A stretch of 64,000 bases of DNA, from contig CANNAN010000002.1 in assembly GCA_947502635.1 (NCBI GenBank), positions 62,001 through 126,000 of the forward strand, in the 5' to 3' direction. The notes under the pieces are model-generated. The model saw only the letters and a list, made by a program, of their open reading frames with translations, did not search any database and was not told where the DNA came from. The position numbers and the translations under genes were made by a program. Origin of the DNA: an uncultured Flavobacteriaceae bacterium. GTDB taxonomy: Bacteria > Bacteroidota > Bacteroidia > Flavobacteriales > Flavobacteriaceae. Shown here one piece after another: positions 1-9,064 of the stretch (the first letter of the stretch is position 1; each line of letters opens with the position of its first letter).

Positions 1-877
1 GACAAATAAACTTATTTTAGGAACCGTTCAACTAGGTCTAAATTATGGGATTAATAACTTAACTGGTAAGCCCTCATTAGAAAAAGCTTTTGATATACTG
101 CACGTTGCCTTTGATAACGGAATTAGAATATTAGATACAGCAGAGGCTTATGGAGATTCTCAAGAAGTGATTGGCAAATTTCAAAAAGAGAACCCTCAAA
201 AAAGATTCAATATTATAACTAAATTAGATGCTGGGCATTCATTAAAAGACAATGAGCTTTTAAATCATATTTTAAAAAACTGTAAAATTTTAGGGGCTGA
301 TCACCTTTTTGGATATATGTTTCACAACTATCAAAGTTTTAAAAATAACGTGAGTTTTTATGATGAAATATTGTTGGCTAAAAAAAAAGGTTTTATAGAA
401 AAAGCGGGCATCTCTCTTTATTCAAATAACGAAATTGAAGACATAATTTCTAACTATAGCAATTTTGATTTTATTCAAATTCCCTTTAACCTATTCGATA
501 ACCAGTCTAAAAGAAAAAAACTTTTAGAAAAAGCAAAAAGTAAAGGGATAGAGGTTCATACACGTTCTGTGTTTTTGCAAGGCCTCTTTTTTAAGAATAA
601 TGATGCTGAGCTACATGAAAAACTTATTCCTTTGATGCCATATCTAAAAACATTAGAAAGTGTTAAAGAAAAAGAAGTTCTTAATACCGAAGCTTTAGCG
701 CTACAATATGTCCTTCAAAAAAAGTATATAGACTATGTTTTAATAGGGGTTGAAAGCGTGAAACAATTATTAAGTAACATTAGTATTTGTAATGAGAAAG
801 TTAATATTCCTCATGACATTATTGATGCTATAGATGTTACAGAAGAAGAATTGCTAAACCCTTCAAATTGGAATTAA
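1..877 (+). CDS. Aldo/keto reductase, 5' truncated by window edge
   Basis: The frame is open from the first base (first full codon at base 2), so the gene begins upstream of the window. The first residues read LGTVQLGLNYGI, followed by LDTAEAYG with the catalytic Asp and Tyr. The Lys of the tetrad is in the IITK stretch and the His in YMFHN, so the NAD(P)H-dependent reductase tetrad (D, Y, K, H) looks complete. A GTG at 167 would remove the N-terminal strand and the catalytic Asp, so it is not the start. One base separates its stop from the SpsF start, so the two are cotranscribed. Position suggests a reduction step in nonulosonic-acid or related sugar synthesis; the substrate cannot be read from sequence. 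Family assignment is firm, role is inferred. Confidence 0.88.
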   Translation, partial: TNKLILGTVQLGLNYGINNLTGKPSLEKAFDILHVAFDNGIRILDTAEAYGDSQEVIGKFQKENPQKRFNIITKLDAGHSLKDNELLNHILKNCKILGADHLFGYMFHNYQSFKNNVSFYDEILLAKKKGFIEKAGISLYSNNEIEDIISNYSNFDFIQIPFNLFDNQSKRKKLLEKAKSKGIEVHTRSVFLQGLFFKNNDAELHEKLIPLMPYLKTLESVKEKEVLNTEALALQYVLQKKYIDYVLIGVESVKQLLSNISICNEKVNIPHDIIDAIDVTEEELLNPSNWN

Positions 878-878
878 T

Positions 879-1634
879 ATGAAAGTAATTGTTATTACAC
901 AGGCAAGATCAGGTTCTACAAGATTACCCAATAAAGTTCTGAAGAAGATAGAAGGAAAAACACTCTTACAAATTCATATTGATCGTATTAAAAAAGCACG
1001 ATTAGTCGATGATATATATATTGCTACAACTAGAAATAAAGAAGATGATGGTATTGTAAATTTAGCAGATAACTTAGATGTAAAGTATCATCGGGGCAGT
1101 GAAGATGATGTGTTAGATCGTTTTTACCAAACTGTAAAAGATATTAGACCCAGTTTTATTGTGCGGCTTACAGCTGATTGTCCCTTAATAGATCCTGCTT
1201 TAATAGATGAAGTAGTTAATAGTGCTAAAGAAAAAGATTTAGATTATTATGCAAATACCATCGAGGAACTTTATCCTGACGGTCAAGATGTAGAGGTTTT
1301 TAAATTTTCTGCTTTGGAAAAAGCATGGAAAGAAACTAATTTAAAATCTGATAGAGAACATGTAACCCCTTATATTAGAAATAATTCGTCTTATAAAGGA
1401 GGTTCACTATTTAAATCGGACAATCATGGTTTGGATTATAACTATAATCATGTCCGATTAACGGTAGATGAACCACAAGATTTTAAAGTTATTGTCAAAA
1501 TGATTAGCGCATTAGGTTTAGAAAAAGATTGGAAAACCTACGCAGATTACTACATAAAAAATAAAAATATTCACTCGTTAAATAGTAATATTATTAGAAA
1601 TGAGGGTTTTATAAAATCTTTAGACAAAGATTAA
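879..1634 (+). CDS. spsF: SpsF-type sugar cytidylyltransferase
   Basis: A 251-residue protein of the CMP-nonulosonate/CMP-Kdo synthetase superfamily, closest in pattern to SpsF of spore-coat polysaccharide loci. The N-terminal nucleotide-binding motif QARSGSTRLPNKVL is intact, followed by RGSEDDVLDRF and the metal-site region RLTADCPLIDP. It would charge a nonulosonic acid with CMP before transfer to a glycan. The ATG is one base after the stop of the upstream aldo/keto reductase. The next cassette gene is not adjacent: an opposite-strand block intervenes before the aminotransferase at 5192. It ends 7 bases before the convergent gene at 1642. The exact sugar is not decided by sequence. Confidence 0.85.
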   Translation: MKVIVITQARSGSTRLPNKVLKKIEGKTLLQIHIDRIKKARLVDDIYIATTRNKEDDGIVNLADNLDVKYHRGSEDDVLDRFYQTVKDIRPSFIVRLTADCPLIDPALIDEVVNSAKEKDLDYYANTIEELYPDGQDVEVFKFSALEKAWKETNLKSDREHVTPYIRNNSSYKGGSLFKSDNHGLDYNYNHVRLTVDEPQDFKVIVKMISALGLEKDWKTYADYYIKNKNIHSLNSNIIRNEGFIKSLDKD

Positions 1635-1641
1635 ATCTATT

Positions 1642-3354
1642 TTAGTTCTTAATAATCTTTTTTGTTTCAGAGTTTGAACCTGTTTTATACTTAATATAAT
1701 ACATCCCTGATTCTAAAAACTTAATATCTATTTGATGATTATTTAAAGGAGAATATACTTTTTCATTAAAAATTTCCTTACCTAATATATTGTACAACGT
1801 TATTTGTCCATCATTCTCTAATAATGGAGAAGATAAATATATTATAGAATTTGTTGGATTAGGAAAAACCTTTAAACTATTAAGTAGGGAATAATCTGTT
1901 GTGCTTAAAGAAAAGTCACTATTATACTTAGCCATAAAAAAGAGAGAACCATTGGCATAGGTGTTATTAGTAGAAATATAATGTTCCCCTTCTTGAGATA
2001 TATCTAAATCAATAGCCATATATGGAGGAGGGCCAGTATGGGTTAAATTGCCAAAAATCACAAAAGAATCATCAGAAAATAAAAAAAGACTAGATAAAGA
2101 GCCATGGCACTCCCCTGTTTGATTATGCGTAAATGTATCATTCTCTTGCAAATCGCTATTTATAAATAAGGAATTTCCGTTAGAGTCGTATTTAGATAAA
2201 AAAGGCATTTCTGTGGTTCCGAGAGAGATACTACCTCCATAAAGGATATCATTATTGCTAGTTGTTTCAAGATTAGTTAGAAATGCAGGGTAAGAGACTG
2301 AGTTTGGGCCTATAATAGGGAGATGCCATAGCAATGTGTTTAATGAATCGTTATAAACCCTAATAGTATTGCTAGAGAAAAAAGAACCAGCTGAAAAGTA
2401 TCCGGATTTTCCTGATACAAAAACAGTATTGTTAGTACTAACTTTTATTGAAAGAGCCCAAGTTTCCACATTTGAATAATTAATTTCAGAAGTACTAATA
2501 AAGTTGCCATCTATGTCGTACTTAACAATAAATAAAAAATCAAAATAATTAGATGATATTAGATTTTCATTTGGACTAAAGTCTAGATCAAAATTTTGTC
2601 CACTAGCGATTCCAGCTCCATAAACATTACCATCAGCGTCAAACGAGATAGAATTTAAGCTTCCAAGACCGGTATCTCCGCCTGCAGTTTTACACCATAT
2701 AAGCTCACTATTTAAATTATATTTTACTAAAAAAATGTCTCTTCCTACTCCTGCGTCTTTATTTAAAATATTAGTAGTCAAATCAAAATCTGCTGTACCA
2801 CTGAAATTACCACTTATATAAAGACTATTATCAAAACTATTTATTGCTAAATCTAATCTATTCTTCAAAGAATTACTGAAACTAGCATTTCCACCGAATG
2901 AACCAGCCCAAATTAAACCTGCATCTGTTGAGTATTTTACTAAAAAAAGATCATTATCCGCTGTGATATTATTTTCATTAGAACTAAAGTCAAAATCTAC
3001 AGTTCCATTAAAACTGCCTAGAATATAAAGTTCATTATTATAAAGTTCAAAATCAATTATAGCTTCATCGTTTTCATTGTTACCTAAACTTTTTGCCCAA
3101 ACAAAATTTCCAGAATTATTATATTTAACAATAAACATATTGTTTTTTGTTGAGGAAGTCTGTAAATTAAAAACCGCATCACTTGGGTCAAAATCTACAG
3201 TACCCTTAAATACTCCAACGCCATAAATATTACCTTCAGTATCAGTTTTAGAATATTTAATTTCTACACCAACAGCAATAACCCATTCTGGGGCTTGACC
3301 AAGAAGGTTACAGCAGAAGAATAGTAATAAAATAAAAAAATAAGAAGTTTTCAT
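1642..3354 (-). CDS. Secreted beta-propeller-like protein with T9SS sorting domain
   Basis: 570 residues. It starts with a signal peptide (MKTSYFFILLLFFCC...LLGQ|A) and ends with a roughly 75-residue type A T9SS C-terminal domain: FPNPTNSIIYLSSP, an ITLYNILGKEI strand and a closing MYYIKYKT...KKIIKN. The body holds repeats of the pattern 'GTVDFD...(M/L)F(I/L)VKY...G..(V/I)WA', as in SBBP/beta-propeller secreted proteins. It is therefore predicted to be exported by Sec, moved across the outer membrane by T9SS and anchored or released at the surface. Function is unknown. It lies on the strand opposite the polysaccharide genes and looks like a later arrival. Confidence 0.82.
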   Translation of the reverse strand: MKTSYFFILLLFFCCNLLGQAPEWVIAVGVEIKYSKTDTEGNIYGVGVFKGTVDFDPSDAVFNLQTSSTKNNMFIVKYNNSGNFVWAKSLGNNENDEAIIDFELYNNELYILGSFNGTVDFDFSSNENNITADNDLFLVKYSTDAGLIWAGSFGGNASFSNSLKNRLDLAINSFDNSLYISGNFSGTADFDLTTNILNKDAGVGRDIFLVKYNLNSELIWCKTAGGDTGLGSLNSISFDADGNVYGAGIASGQNFDLDFSPNENLISSNYFDFLFIVKYDIDGNFISTSEINYSNVETWALSIKVSTNNTVFVSGKSGYFSAGSFFSSNTIRVYNDSLNTLLWHLPIIGPNSVSYPAFLTNLETTSNNDILYGGSISLGTTEMPFLSKYDSNGNSLFINSDLQENDTFTHNQTGECHGSLSSLFLFSDDSFVIFGNLTHTGPPPYMAIDLDISQEGEHYISTNNTYANGSLFFMAKYNSDFSLSTTDYSLLNSLKVFPNPTNSIIYLSSPLLENDGQITLYNILGKEIFNEKVYSPLNNHQIDIKFLESGMYYIKYKTGSNSETKKIIKN

Positions 3355-3826
3355 ACTTGAAATTTAAAAAAATAAAGAAAAACTAATTTAATAAAAATTT
3401 CTGAGCCAACTTCTGACATTTAAAAAACAATAATTACCAATGAATTATATTTAATTAAACGATTCTCAAAGGTGCCAAATAGAGATTTATTTAAAAGTGA
3501 ACTATGCCATGATTCAAACAGCAAAAGAGTTAGGTATTTATAAGAGCACTATAAGTAGAGCGTTAAGATGAAATAAAAAGCCGTAGTATAATTTATGATG
3601 TACAAACGATTAGCTATGAACATAGAGAAAATCTATAAACATTCTATTTTAACAATGTAATAAGGTGTTATAATGAAGATAAGTTGATAAATCATCAATG
3701 ATCGATAGAAAAAATAAAAAGTAGACGCGATTTAGAAAGAATTAACATTACTAAACAGAAATATTTTAGAAAACAGTAGTCAATGTTTTTTTTAAATTAA
3801 AGATTGCAATGTTTGAGCTATTGTGT
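3355..3826. other. 472-base gap containing a decayed transposase fragment
   Basis: This stretch lies between two minus-strand genes and has no intact gene. On the plus strand around 3470-3600 it holds an IS30-like helix-turn-helix remnant (separate entry). Further short coding-like pieces to about 3780 are broken by many stops. I see no inverted-repeat ends that would define a complete element. Confidence 0.6.
3470..3600 (+). pseudogene. IS30-family transposase N-terminal remnant
   Basis: In the frame of the ATG at 3509 the plus strand reads QIEIYLKVNYAMIQTAKEL, then GIYKSTISRALR, a stop (TGA at 3569), then NKK. This matches the N-terminal HTH of IS30 transposases, whose typical pattern is 'Y.I..L...G.SQ..IAKELG..KSTISRELRRNK'. 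The stop falls where the second Arg of RRN is expected, which fits a single-base nonsense change. More stops follow at once and no DDE catalytic core is readable. It is a fossil, not a functional gene. The call rests on about 35 residues of pattern match. Confidence 0.55.
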
Positions 3827-4969
3827 TTAATTAAGTTTTTGTTTTATTAGCTTTGTTATTAATTTCTTGTAAATATTTCTGTCTTCTAGAAATTTAGATA
3901 AAAACCATGAAATAAATAAAATTACTGCCACTACTAAAAAAAATAGCATAAATCTAATTATATTACTTTCTTTTTGATATGTTTTGTGAAGAAAACTAAA
4001 AGATAACAAAAGAAGAGGGAAATGTATAACATATAAAGTATAACTATACTTCGCACTTCTTTTAAAAAGCATTGTGAACGTATTCCATCTTAAAAAGGAT
4101 ATACTCGAAGCTAAAGTTAAAATTATTGCAATTATTAGTTGAAATGCGTAAGAAGTATTCTCATTGGTAGGAACTAAGATTTTCCAGTCATTACTAATAT
4201 AAATTAAAGAAATGGACAATAGTATTATCAATAAAGGAAGTGAAATTCTTATGCTAAGTTTGTATTTGCTTGAATATACTAATGCAGCAATAGAACCTAT
4301 TATCCAATAGGTTGAAAACCATAAAAAACCGTAATTTGAAGTATAAAAAAGGTAAATAACAATAATTATAAACGGTAGAGTTCCTTTAATATATCCCTTA
4401 TTCTTAACCCAAATAGCAAAAAACATTGCTAAGATATACAGCCACCATTCATAAGTTATCGTCCATAATGGCCCATTCATATTAACGGTAGAAGGAAAAC
4501 CAGAGATAAAATTGTTTAATAAAAATAGTGCTTTATAATATGCATCAGGTATTAGAGAGAATTTTTCTCTTGCTAAATATAAATCAGAGGGAGTTCTAAA
4601 CGATTCAAAACCGTGTAAATGAAAATACTGAGCTATAAAAAAAATGGCTACACATAATATAAGGGAAAAAATATAAGGTGGATATATACGAGTGAATCTA
4701 TTAAGAAAAAAACTAAATTCATTAAACCTAAGATTTTTATTTATATTATTTATTATACTTACAGTAATTAAAAATCCACTTAAAATAAAAAAAACAATTA
4801 CACCATATCTTGCGATGATACCAAAGAAAAGATGATAAAAACCATTGAGACCTTTGATAGGAAGATTAAAAATTTGATTAAAATGGGCAATAAAAACTAT
4901 TATTGCAGAAAACCCTCTTGCCGCATCAAGCCATTCGGAGGTTTTTTCGTCTATTGTTATTTTTTCCAT
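3827..4969 (-). CDS. Acyltransferase-3 family membrane O-acyltransferase
   Basis: 380 residues with about ten hydrophobic segments. Near the N-terminus is the family hallmark DAARGFSAIIVFIAHF, containing the conserved His, followed by RFTRIYPPY. This family (OafA/YrhL-like) transfers acetyl or other acyl groups from the cytoplasm to surface sugars in the inner membrane. The setting in a polysaccharide locus fits O-acetylation of the repeat unit or of a lipid-linked glycan. It faces away from the downstream aminotransferase gene, so the gap at 4970-5191 serves both starts. Acceptor unknown. Confidence 0.85.
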   Translation of the reverse strand: MEKITIDEKTSEWLDAARGFSAIIVFIAHFNQIFNLPIKGLNGFYHLFFGIIARYGVIVFFILSGFLITVSIINNINKNLRFNEFSFFLNRFTRIYPPYIFSLILCVAIFFIAQYFHLHGFESFRTPSDLYLAREKFSLIPDAYYKALFLLNNFISGFPSTVNMNGPLWTITYEWWLYILAMFFAIWVKNKGYIKGTLPFIIIVIYLFYTSNYGFLWFSTYWIIGSIAALVYSSKYKLSIRISLPLLIILLSISLIYISNDWKILVPTNENTSYAFQLIIAIILTLASSISFLRWNTFTMLFKRSAKYSYTLYVIHFPLLLLSFSFLHKTYQKESNIIRFMLFFLVVAVILFISWFLSKFLEDRNIYKKLITKLIKQKLN

Positions 4970-5159
4970 TTGTTCGAAATTACGGTTTGTATTGATAGGT
5001 GAAAATTACACTAAAAAAGCTCTTTTAGTTAGAAAATTTAAGGATGTAAATTTATGTATATTTTTGGTTATTATATAGACAATCTTTTAAAGATATTGTT
5101 AATACATTTCAAAAAACGAAGAATACTATATATTGTTTAAATAAGAAAAAAACAATTGG

Positions 5160-5167
5160 TAATTTTA
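5160..5167 (+). promoter_or_regulatory. Possible -7 element for the aminotransferase operon
   Basis: TAATTTTA followed by C fits a TAnnTTTA variant of the Bacteroidota -7 box (TAnnTTTG). It lies 24 bases before the preferred ATG at 5192. A TTG at 5133-5135 is a possible -33 element, but its spacing is somewhat long. The same form recurs before several other transcription units in this window. Confidence 0.4.
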
Positions 5168-5191
5168 CACTTTAAACTATTTTTAAAACCT

Positions 5192-6505
5192 ATGAGTAAT
5201 AGAACAGGACAAGATTTATATAAAAAAGCAAAAACATTGATTCCTGGTGGAACCATGTTGCTGTCGAAACGACCAGAAATGTTTTTACCAGACAACTGGC
5301 CTTCTTATTTTTCAAAGGCAAAAGGTTGTAAAGTATGGGATCTTGATGGTAAAGAATATACCGATATGTGTATTATGGGTATTGGTACAAACACTTTAGG
5401 TTACGGAAATGATGAGGTTGACAATGCTGTTTTAGAGATAGTAAAAAAGGGTAATATGAGTACTTTCAACTGTCCTGAAGAAGTTGCTCTTGCAGAAAAA
5501 TTAGTAGAGATTAACCCTTGGGCAGATATGGTTAGATTTGCTAGAAGTGGTGGAGAAGCTAATTCTATTGCTATAAGAATCGCTAGAGCGGCATCAGGAA
5601 AAGATAAAGTTGCAATTTGTGGTTATCATGGATGGCATGATTGGTACCTTTCAGCAAATCATAATAATGGCGACGAATTATCTAGCCATTTACTCTCTGG
5701 ATTAAATCCAAAAGGAGTGCCAAAAAATTTAAAGAATACCGTATATCCTTTTAATTATAATGATTTTGAAGAGTTACTTTCTATCGTAGACACTAATGAT
5801 ATTGGTGTTATTAAAATGGAAGTAGTGCGAAATTTTGGACCAGAAGATGATTTTTTATATAAGGTTAGAGACCTGGCAACGAAACGTAATATTGTATTGA
5901 TTTTTGATGAATGTACTTCAGGGTTTAGAGAAACTTATGGTGGGATTTATCAAAAATATGGTGTTGAGCCAGATATAGCAATGTATGGAAAAACCATTGG
6001 AAATGGTTATGCATTAACCGCTGTAGTAGGTATAAAGGCTGTTATGGAAGCAGCTCAAACTTCCTTTATTAGTAGTACTTTTTGGACTGAACGTATTGGG
6101 CCAACGGCCTCGTTAAAAACCCTTGAGGTTATGCACAAAATGAAATCATGGGATATTATAACAACACAAGGAAAAAAAATACAAACACAATGGAAATCTT
6201 TAGCTCAAACTCATAACTTAGATATTGAAGTGTCTGGAATGCCAGCATTAAGTACTTACGGTTTTAAAAGTGAGAAAGCCATGGAGTACAAAACTTTTGT
6301 AGCTCAGGAAATGCTTAAAAAAGGATTTTTAGCGAGTACAAACTTCTATGCTTGTACTGAACATAAAGACTATAATATTACAGATTATTTAGATGCTTTA
6401 GATGGCGTTTATAAAACAATTTCAGAATGTGAGAAAGGAAATAAAAACATTTTGGATTTATTAGAAGGTCCAGTATGTCATTCAGGATTTAAACGTTTAA
6501 ATTAA
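5192..6505 (+). CDS. Class-III PLP aminotransferase (GSA aminomutase-like)
   Basis: 437 residues from the ATG at 5192 (MSNRTGQDLYKKA). The longer frame from 5156 would overlap the likely -7 box and adds an unconserved 12 residues. Family motifs are clear: IPGGTMLLSKRP, SGGEANSIAIRIARA, GYHGWHDWY, FDECTSGFRE, and the PLP lysine in MYGKTIGNG (about K267). It resembles glutamate-1-semialdehyde 2,1-aminomutase but lies in a sugar cassette, so it probably aminates a keto-sugar or sugar-derived aldehyde. Its stop overlaps the next ATG by one base (TAATG), so it is translationally coupled to the PseG fusion. Standard pseudaminic pathways use a DegT-type PseC, which is not in this window. Confidence 0.85.
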   Translation: MSNRTGQDLYKKAKTLIPGGTMLLSKRPEMFLPDNWPSYFSKAKGCKVWDLDGKEYTDMCIMGIGTNTLGYGNDEVDNAVLEIVKKGNMSTFNCPEEVALAEKLVEINPWADMVRFARSGGEANSIAIRIARAASGKDKVAICGYHGWHDWYLSANHNNGDELSSHLLSGLNPKGVPKNLKNTVYPFNYNDFEELLSIVDTNDIGVIKMEVVRNFGPEDDFLYKVRDLATKRNIVLIFDECTSGFRETYGGIYQKYGVEPDIAMYGKTIGNGYALTAVVGIKAVMEAAQTSFISSTFWTERIGPTASLKTLEVMHKMKSWDIITTQGKKIQTQWKSLAQTHNLDIEVSGMPALSTYGFKSEKAMEYKTFVAQEMLKKGFLASTNFYACTEHKDYNITDYLDALDGVYKTISECEKGNKNILDLLEGPVCHSGFKRLN

Positions 6506-7995
6506 TGGATAAAACAATACTCTTCAGGGCTGATGGAAATGCTACAACTGGTTTAGGTCATTTATATAGATTGTTTAGTCTGGTAGAAATCTTAAAAGAT
6601 CATTTTGATGTGGTATTTCTAACCAAAGAAGAATCGGCTTTTGATGTTATACCTAAGGATTATAAGATTGAAATTATACCCGAATTGATTACGATTGATA
6701 AGGAACCAGAATGGATAAGTGGCTATTTTCCTTCTCAATATTATACTATTATAGCTGATGGATATCATTTTGATTCAACATACCAAAGTGCTATAAAACA
6801 GCTAGGCTTTAAATTGATTTATATAGATGACCTAGCCAATGAGCATATGTTTGCAGATTTAGTTATTAACCACTCACCATTTCTTAAAGAGATAGATTAT
6901 AAAAAAGAAGCTTATACTGAGTTGGCATTAGGAACAAAATATGCATTATTGCGTCCTGGATTTTTAGAAACAGCAAAAAAAGAAAGAGAAATTACTAATA
7001 TAAATTCAGTGTTTGTCTGTTTTGGAGGAGCTGACCCTTATGATTTAACCTTAAAATCAGTAAAAGCTTTATTAAGGGTTAAAACGGTTGGGGAAATTCA
7101 TGTTGTTTTAGGAGGGGCTTATAATCATAAGAAGGTTTTTAAACTCTTTGAAGAAAATAAAGAAACTATTTTCATTTATAGAAACCTTTCTGAAGATAGT
7201 CTGTTAAAATTAATGGAGGTTTCACACTTCGCTATAGCACCTGCAAGTACTATTTTGTATGAATTATGTTGTGTTAAGATGCCTATTCTAAGTGGGTATT
7301 TTGTCGAAAATCAAAAACTAGTTTATAAAGGATTTTCGCAAAAACTAGTAATTTATCCAGGAGGAGACTTTGCCTCCTATACAACCAAAGAGTTTGAAGC
7401 TAAAATTAATTTAGCTATAGAAACGATTGAAACAACTAACTACATAAAAAATCAAAATCAACTTTTTGATAACAGAATAAAAGAGAGACTATTAAGTAAA
7501 ATTAAAAAAGTACAAATTAACTGGGAATTCAGAATTAGAAAAGCGACAAAAGAGGATTTATTATTGTTTTTTGATTGGGCAAATGATAGTTTTACACGAG
7601 AAATGTCATTTAATAAAGACAAAATATCGATAGAAGTTCATACTGAGTGGTTTAATAATCAATTAAATTCGAATAATAATTTTTTATTAGTATTAGAACA
7701 TTCTGATAAACACCAAATACAGCCAATAGGTCAAGTGAAATTTAATTCTGAAGGTGTAATTGGTATATCGATTGATGAAAAATTTAGGGGTATGAATTTA
7801 GGTTTGGATCTTATAAGACATGGTATTTCTTATATTAAAAGTTATTCAGCTTTTGAGGAAATTACTGCTTACATTAAAAAAAATAATATTGGTTCTAAGA
7901 AAGTGTTTGAGAAAGCAGGTTTTATCTATTCTAGTGATTTTTTGGTTAATGGAGAAGAATGTTTTAAGTATATTTGTAAATTACTTAGAGATTAA
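6505..7995 (+). CDS. pseG: PseG-like nucleotide-sugar hydrolase fused to GNAT acetyltransferase
   Basis: 496 residues in two parts. Residues 1 to about 330 look like PseG/SpsG: FRADGNATTGLGHLYR carries the GxGHxxR motif with His19 as the expected catalytic base, and FVCFGGADPYD and APASTILYELC form the GT-B-like C-lobe. Residues about 335-496 are a GNAT N-acetyltransferase (FRIRKATKEDLLLFFDW; IDEKFRGMNLGLDLI acetyl-CoA loop; NNIGSKKVFEKAGF). In the pseudaminic pathway PseH acetylates the 4-amino sugar and PseG then removes UDP, so the fusion joins consecutive steps. The fused form explains why no separate PseH is seen. It sits 14 bases before pseI. Confidence 0.87.
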   Translation: MDKTILFRADGNATTGLGHLYRLFSLVEILKDHFDVVFLTKEESAFDVIPKDYKIEIIPELITIDKEPEWISGYFPSQYYTIIADGYHFDSTYQSAIKQLGFKLIYIDDLANEHMFADLVINHSPFLKEIDYKKEAYTELALGTKYALLRPGFLETAKKEREITNINSVFVCFGGADPYDLTLKSVKALLRVKTVGEIHVVLGGAYNHKKVFKLFEENKETIFIYRNLSEDSLLKLMEVSHFAIAPASTILYELCCVKMPILSGYFVENQKLVYKGFSQKLVIYPGGDFASYTTKEFEAKINLAIETIETTNYIKNQNQLFDNRIKERLLSKIKKVQINWEFRIRKATKEDLLLFFDWANDSFTREMSFNKDKISIEVHTEWFNNQLNSNNNFLLVLEHSDKHQIQPIGQVKFNSEGVIGISIDEKFRGMNLGLDLIRHGISYIKSYSAFEEITAYIKKNNIGSKKVFEKAGFIYSSDFLVNGEECFKYICKLLRD

Positions 7996-8009
7996 AACCA
8001 CATAGAAGA

Positions 8010-9047
8010 ATGTACATTGGGAATAAAGAAATTGGAGATAATTCTTGTTTTATTATTGCAGAACTATCTGCTAATCATAATGGAAGTATAGATATTGCAA
8101 AAGAGACTATACGTGCGGCTAAAAAAGCTGGCGCGGATGCTATTAAATTGCAAACTTTTACACCAGATACAATTACGATAGATAGCGACAAAGATTATTT
8201 TAAAATAAACGAAGGAACTCTCTGGGATGGTAGAGTTTTGTATGAATTATATAAAGAAGCACATTTGCCTTGGGAGTGGCACAAAGAACTTTTTGATGTG
8301 GCTAAAGAAGAAGGCTTGATTTGTTTTTCATCACCTTTTGATTTCACTGCTGTAGATTTTTTAGAAGAATTAAACGTGCCTGCTTATAAAATTGCTTCTT
8401 TTGAAATACAAGATATCCCTTTAATAGAGTATGCAGCATCTAAAGGCAAGCCCATTATTATATCTACGGGAATAGCTCAAGAAGAAGATATAAAACTTGC
8501 TGTTGACACTTGTAGAAAGGTAGGGAATAATGATATTATTTTATTAAAATGTACTTCAGCATATCCAGCACCTTTAGAATTAGCAAACTTAAATACTATT
8601 TCAGATTTAAAAAACCGCTTTAATGTTGAAGTGGGTTTCAGTGATCATACACAAGGAAGTTTGGCACCAACAATTGCTGTGAGTTTGGGTGCAAAAGTAA
8701 TAGAAAAACATTTTATTTTAGATAAAAGTATTGGAGGGCCTGATGCCGATTTTTCTTTAGATGTTGATGAGTTTACTGAAATGGTAGATCGTGTTAGAGA
8801 CACAGAGAAACTATTAGGTAAAGTTTCTTATGACCTTTCAGAAAAGGTAAAAAAGAATAGAAAATTTGCAAGATCTCTGTTTGTTGTTGAAGATGTGAAG
8901 AAAGGAGACACGATAACTTTAGAAAATGTGCGATCAATTAGACCTGGATATGGATTACATCCAAAATTTTTAAATCAAGTTTTAGGAAAAAAAACTATGA
9001 GTGATATAGAAAAAGGAACACCATTGTCTTTTGAATTGATTCAATAG
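8010..9047 (+). CDS. pseI: Pseudaminic acid synthase (NeuB family)
   Basis: 345 residues, the usual length. The N-terminal TIM barrel shows IIAELSANHNGS, AIKLQTFTPDT and the PseI-type stretch GTLWDGRVLYELYKEA with PWEW, followed by CFSSPFD, STGIA and KCTSAYPAP. The C-terminus is an antifreeze-like SAF domain (about residue 285 on: RSLFVVEDVKKGD...RPGYGL). The enzyme condenses phosphoenolpyruvate with a 2,4-diacetamido-hexose to give the nine-carbon acid. The GTLWDGR stretch favours PseI over NeuB or LegI, but the stereochemistry made should be treated as likely rather than proven. It overlaps the GTG of the next frame by one base. Confidence 0.9.
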   Translation: MYIGNKEIGDNSCFIIAELSANHNGSIDIAKETIRAAKKAGADAIKLQTFTPDTITIDSDKDYFKINEGTLWDGRVLYELYKEAHLPWEWHKELFDVAKEEGLICFSSPFDFTAVDFLEELNVPAYKIASFEIQDIPLIEYAASKGKPIIISTGIAQEEDIKLAVDTCRKVGNNDIILLKCTSAYPAPLELANLNTISDLKNRFNVEVGFSDHTQGSLAPTIAVSLGAKVIEKHFILDKSIGGPDADFSLDVDEFTEMVDRVRDTEKLLGKVSYDLSEKVKKNRKFARSLFVVEDVKKGDTITLENVRSIRPGYGLHPKFLNQVLGKKTMSDIEKGTPLSFELIQ

Positions 9048-9064
9048 TGAAAAGTAAGAAAACA

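Noticed and set aside
167-877. GTG at 167 as the start of the first gene
   Set aside because: The reductase similarity, including the catalytic Asp and Tyr, continues upstream to the window edge.
7820-8005. 61-residue frame inside the PseG-GNAT fusion
   Set aside because: It is a shifted-frame shadow of the GNAT domain with low-complexity Leu/Lys content.
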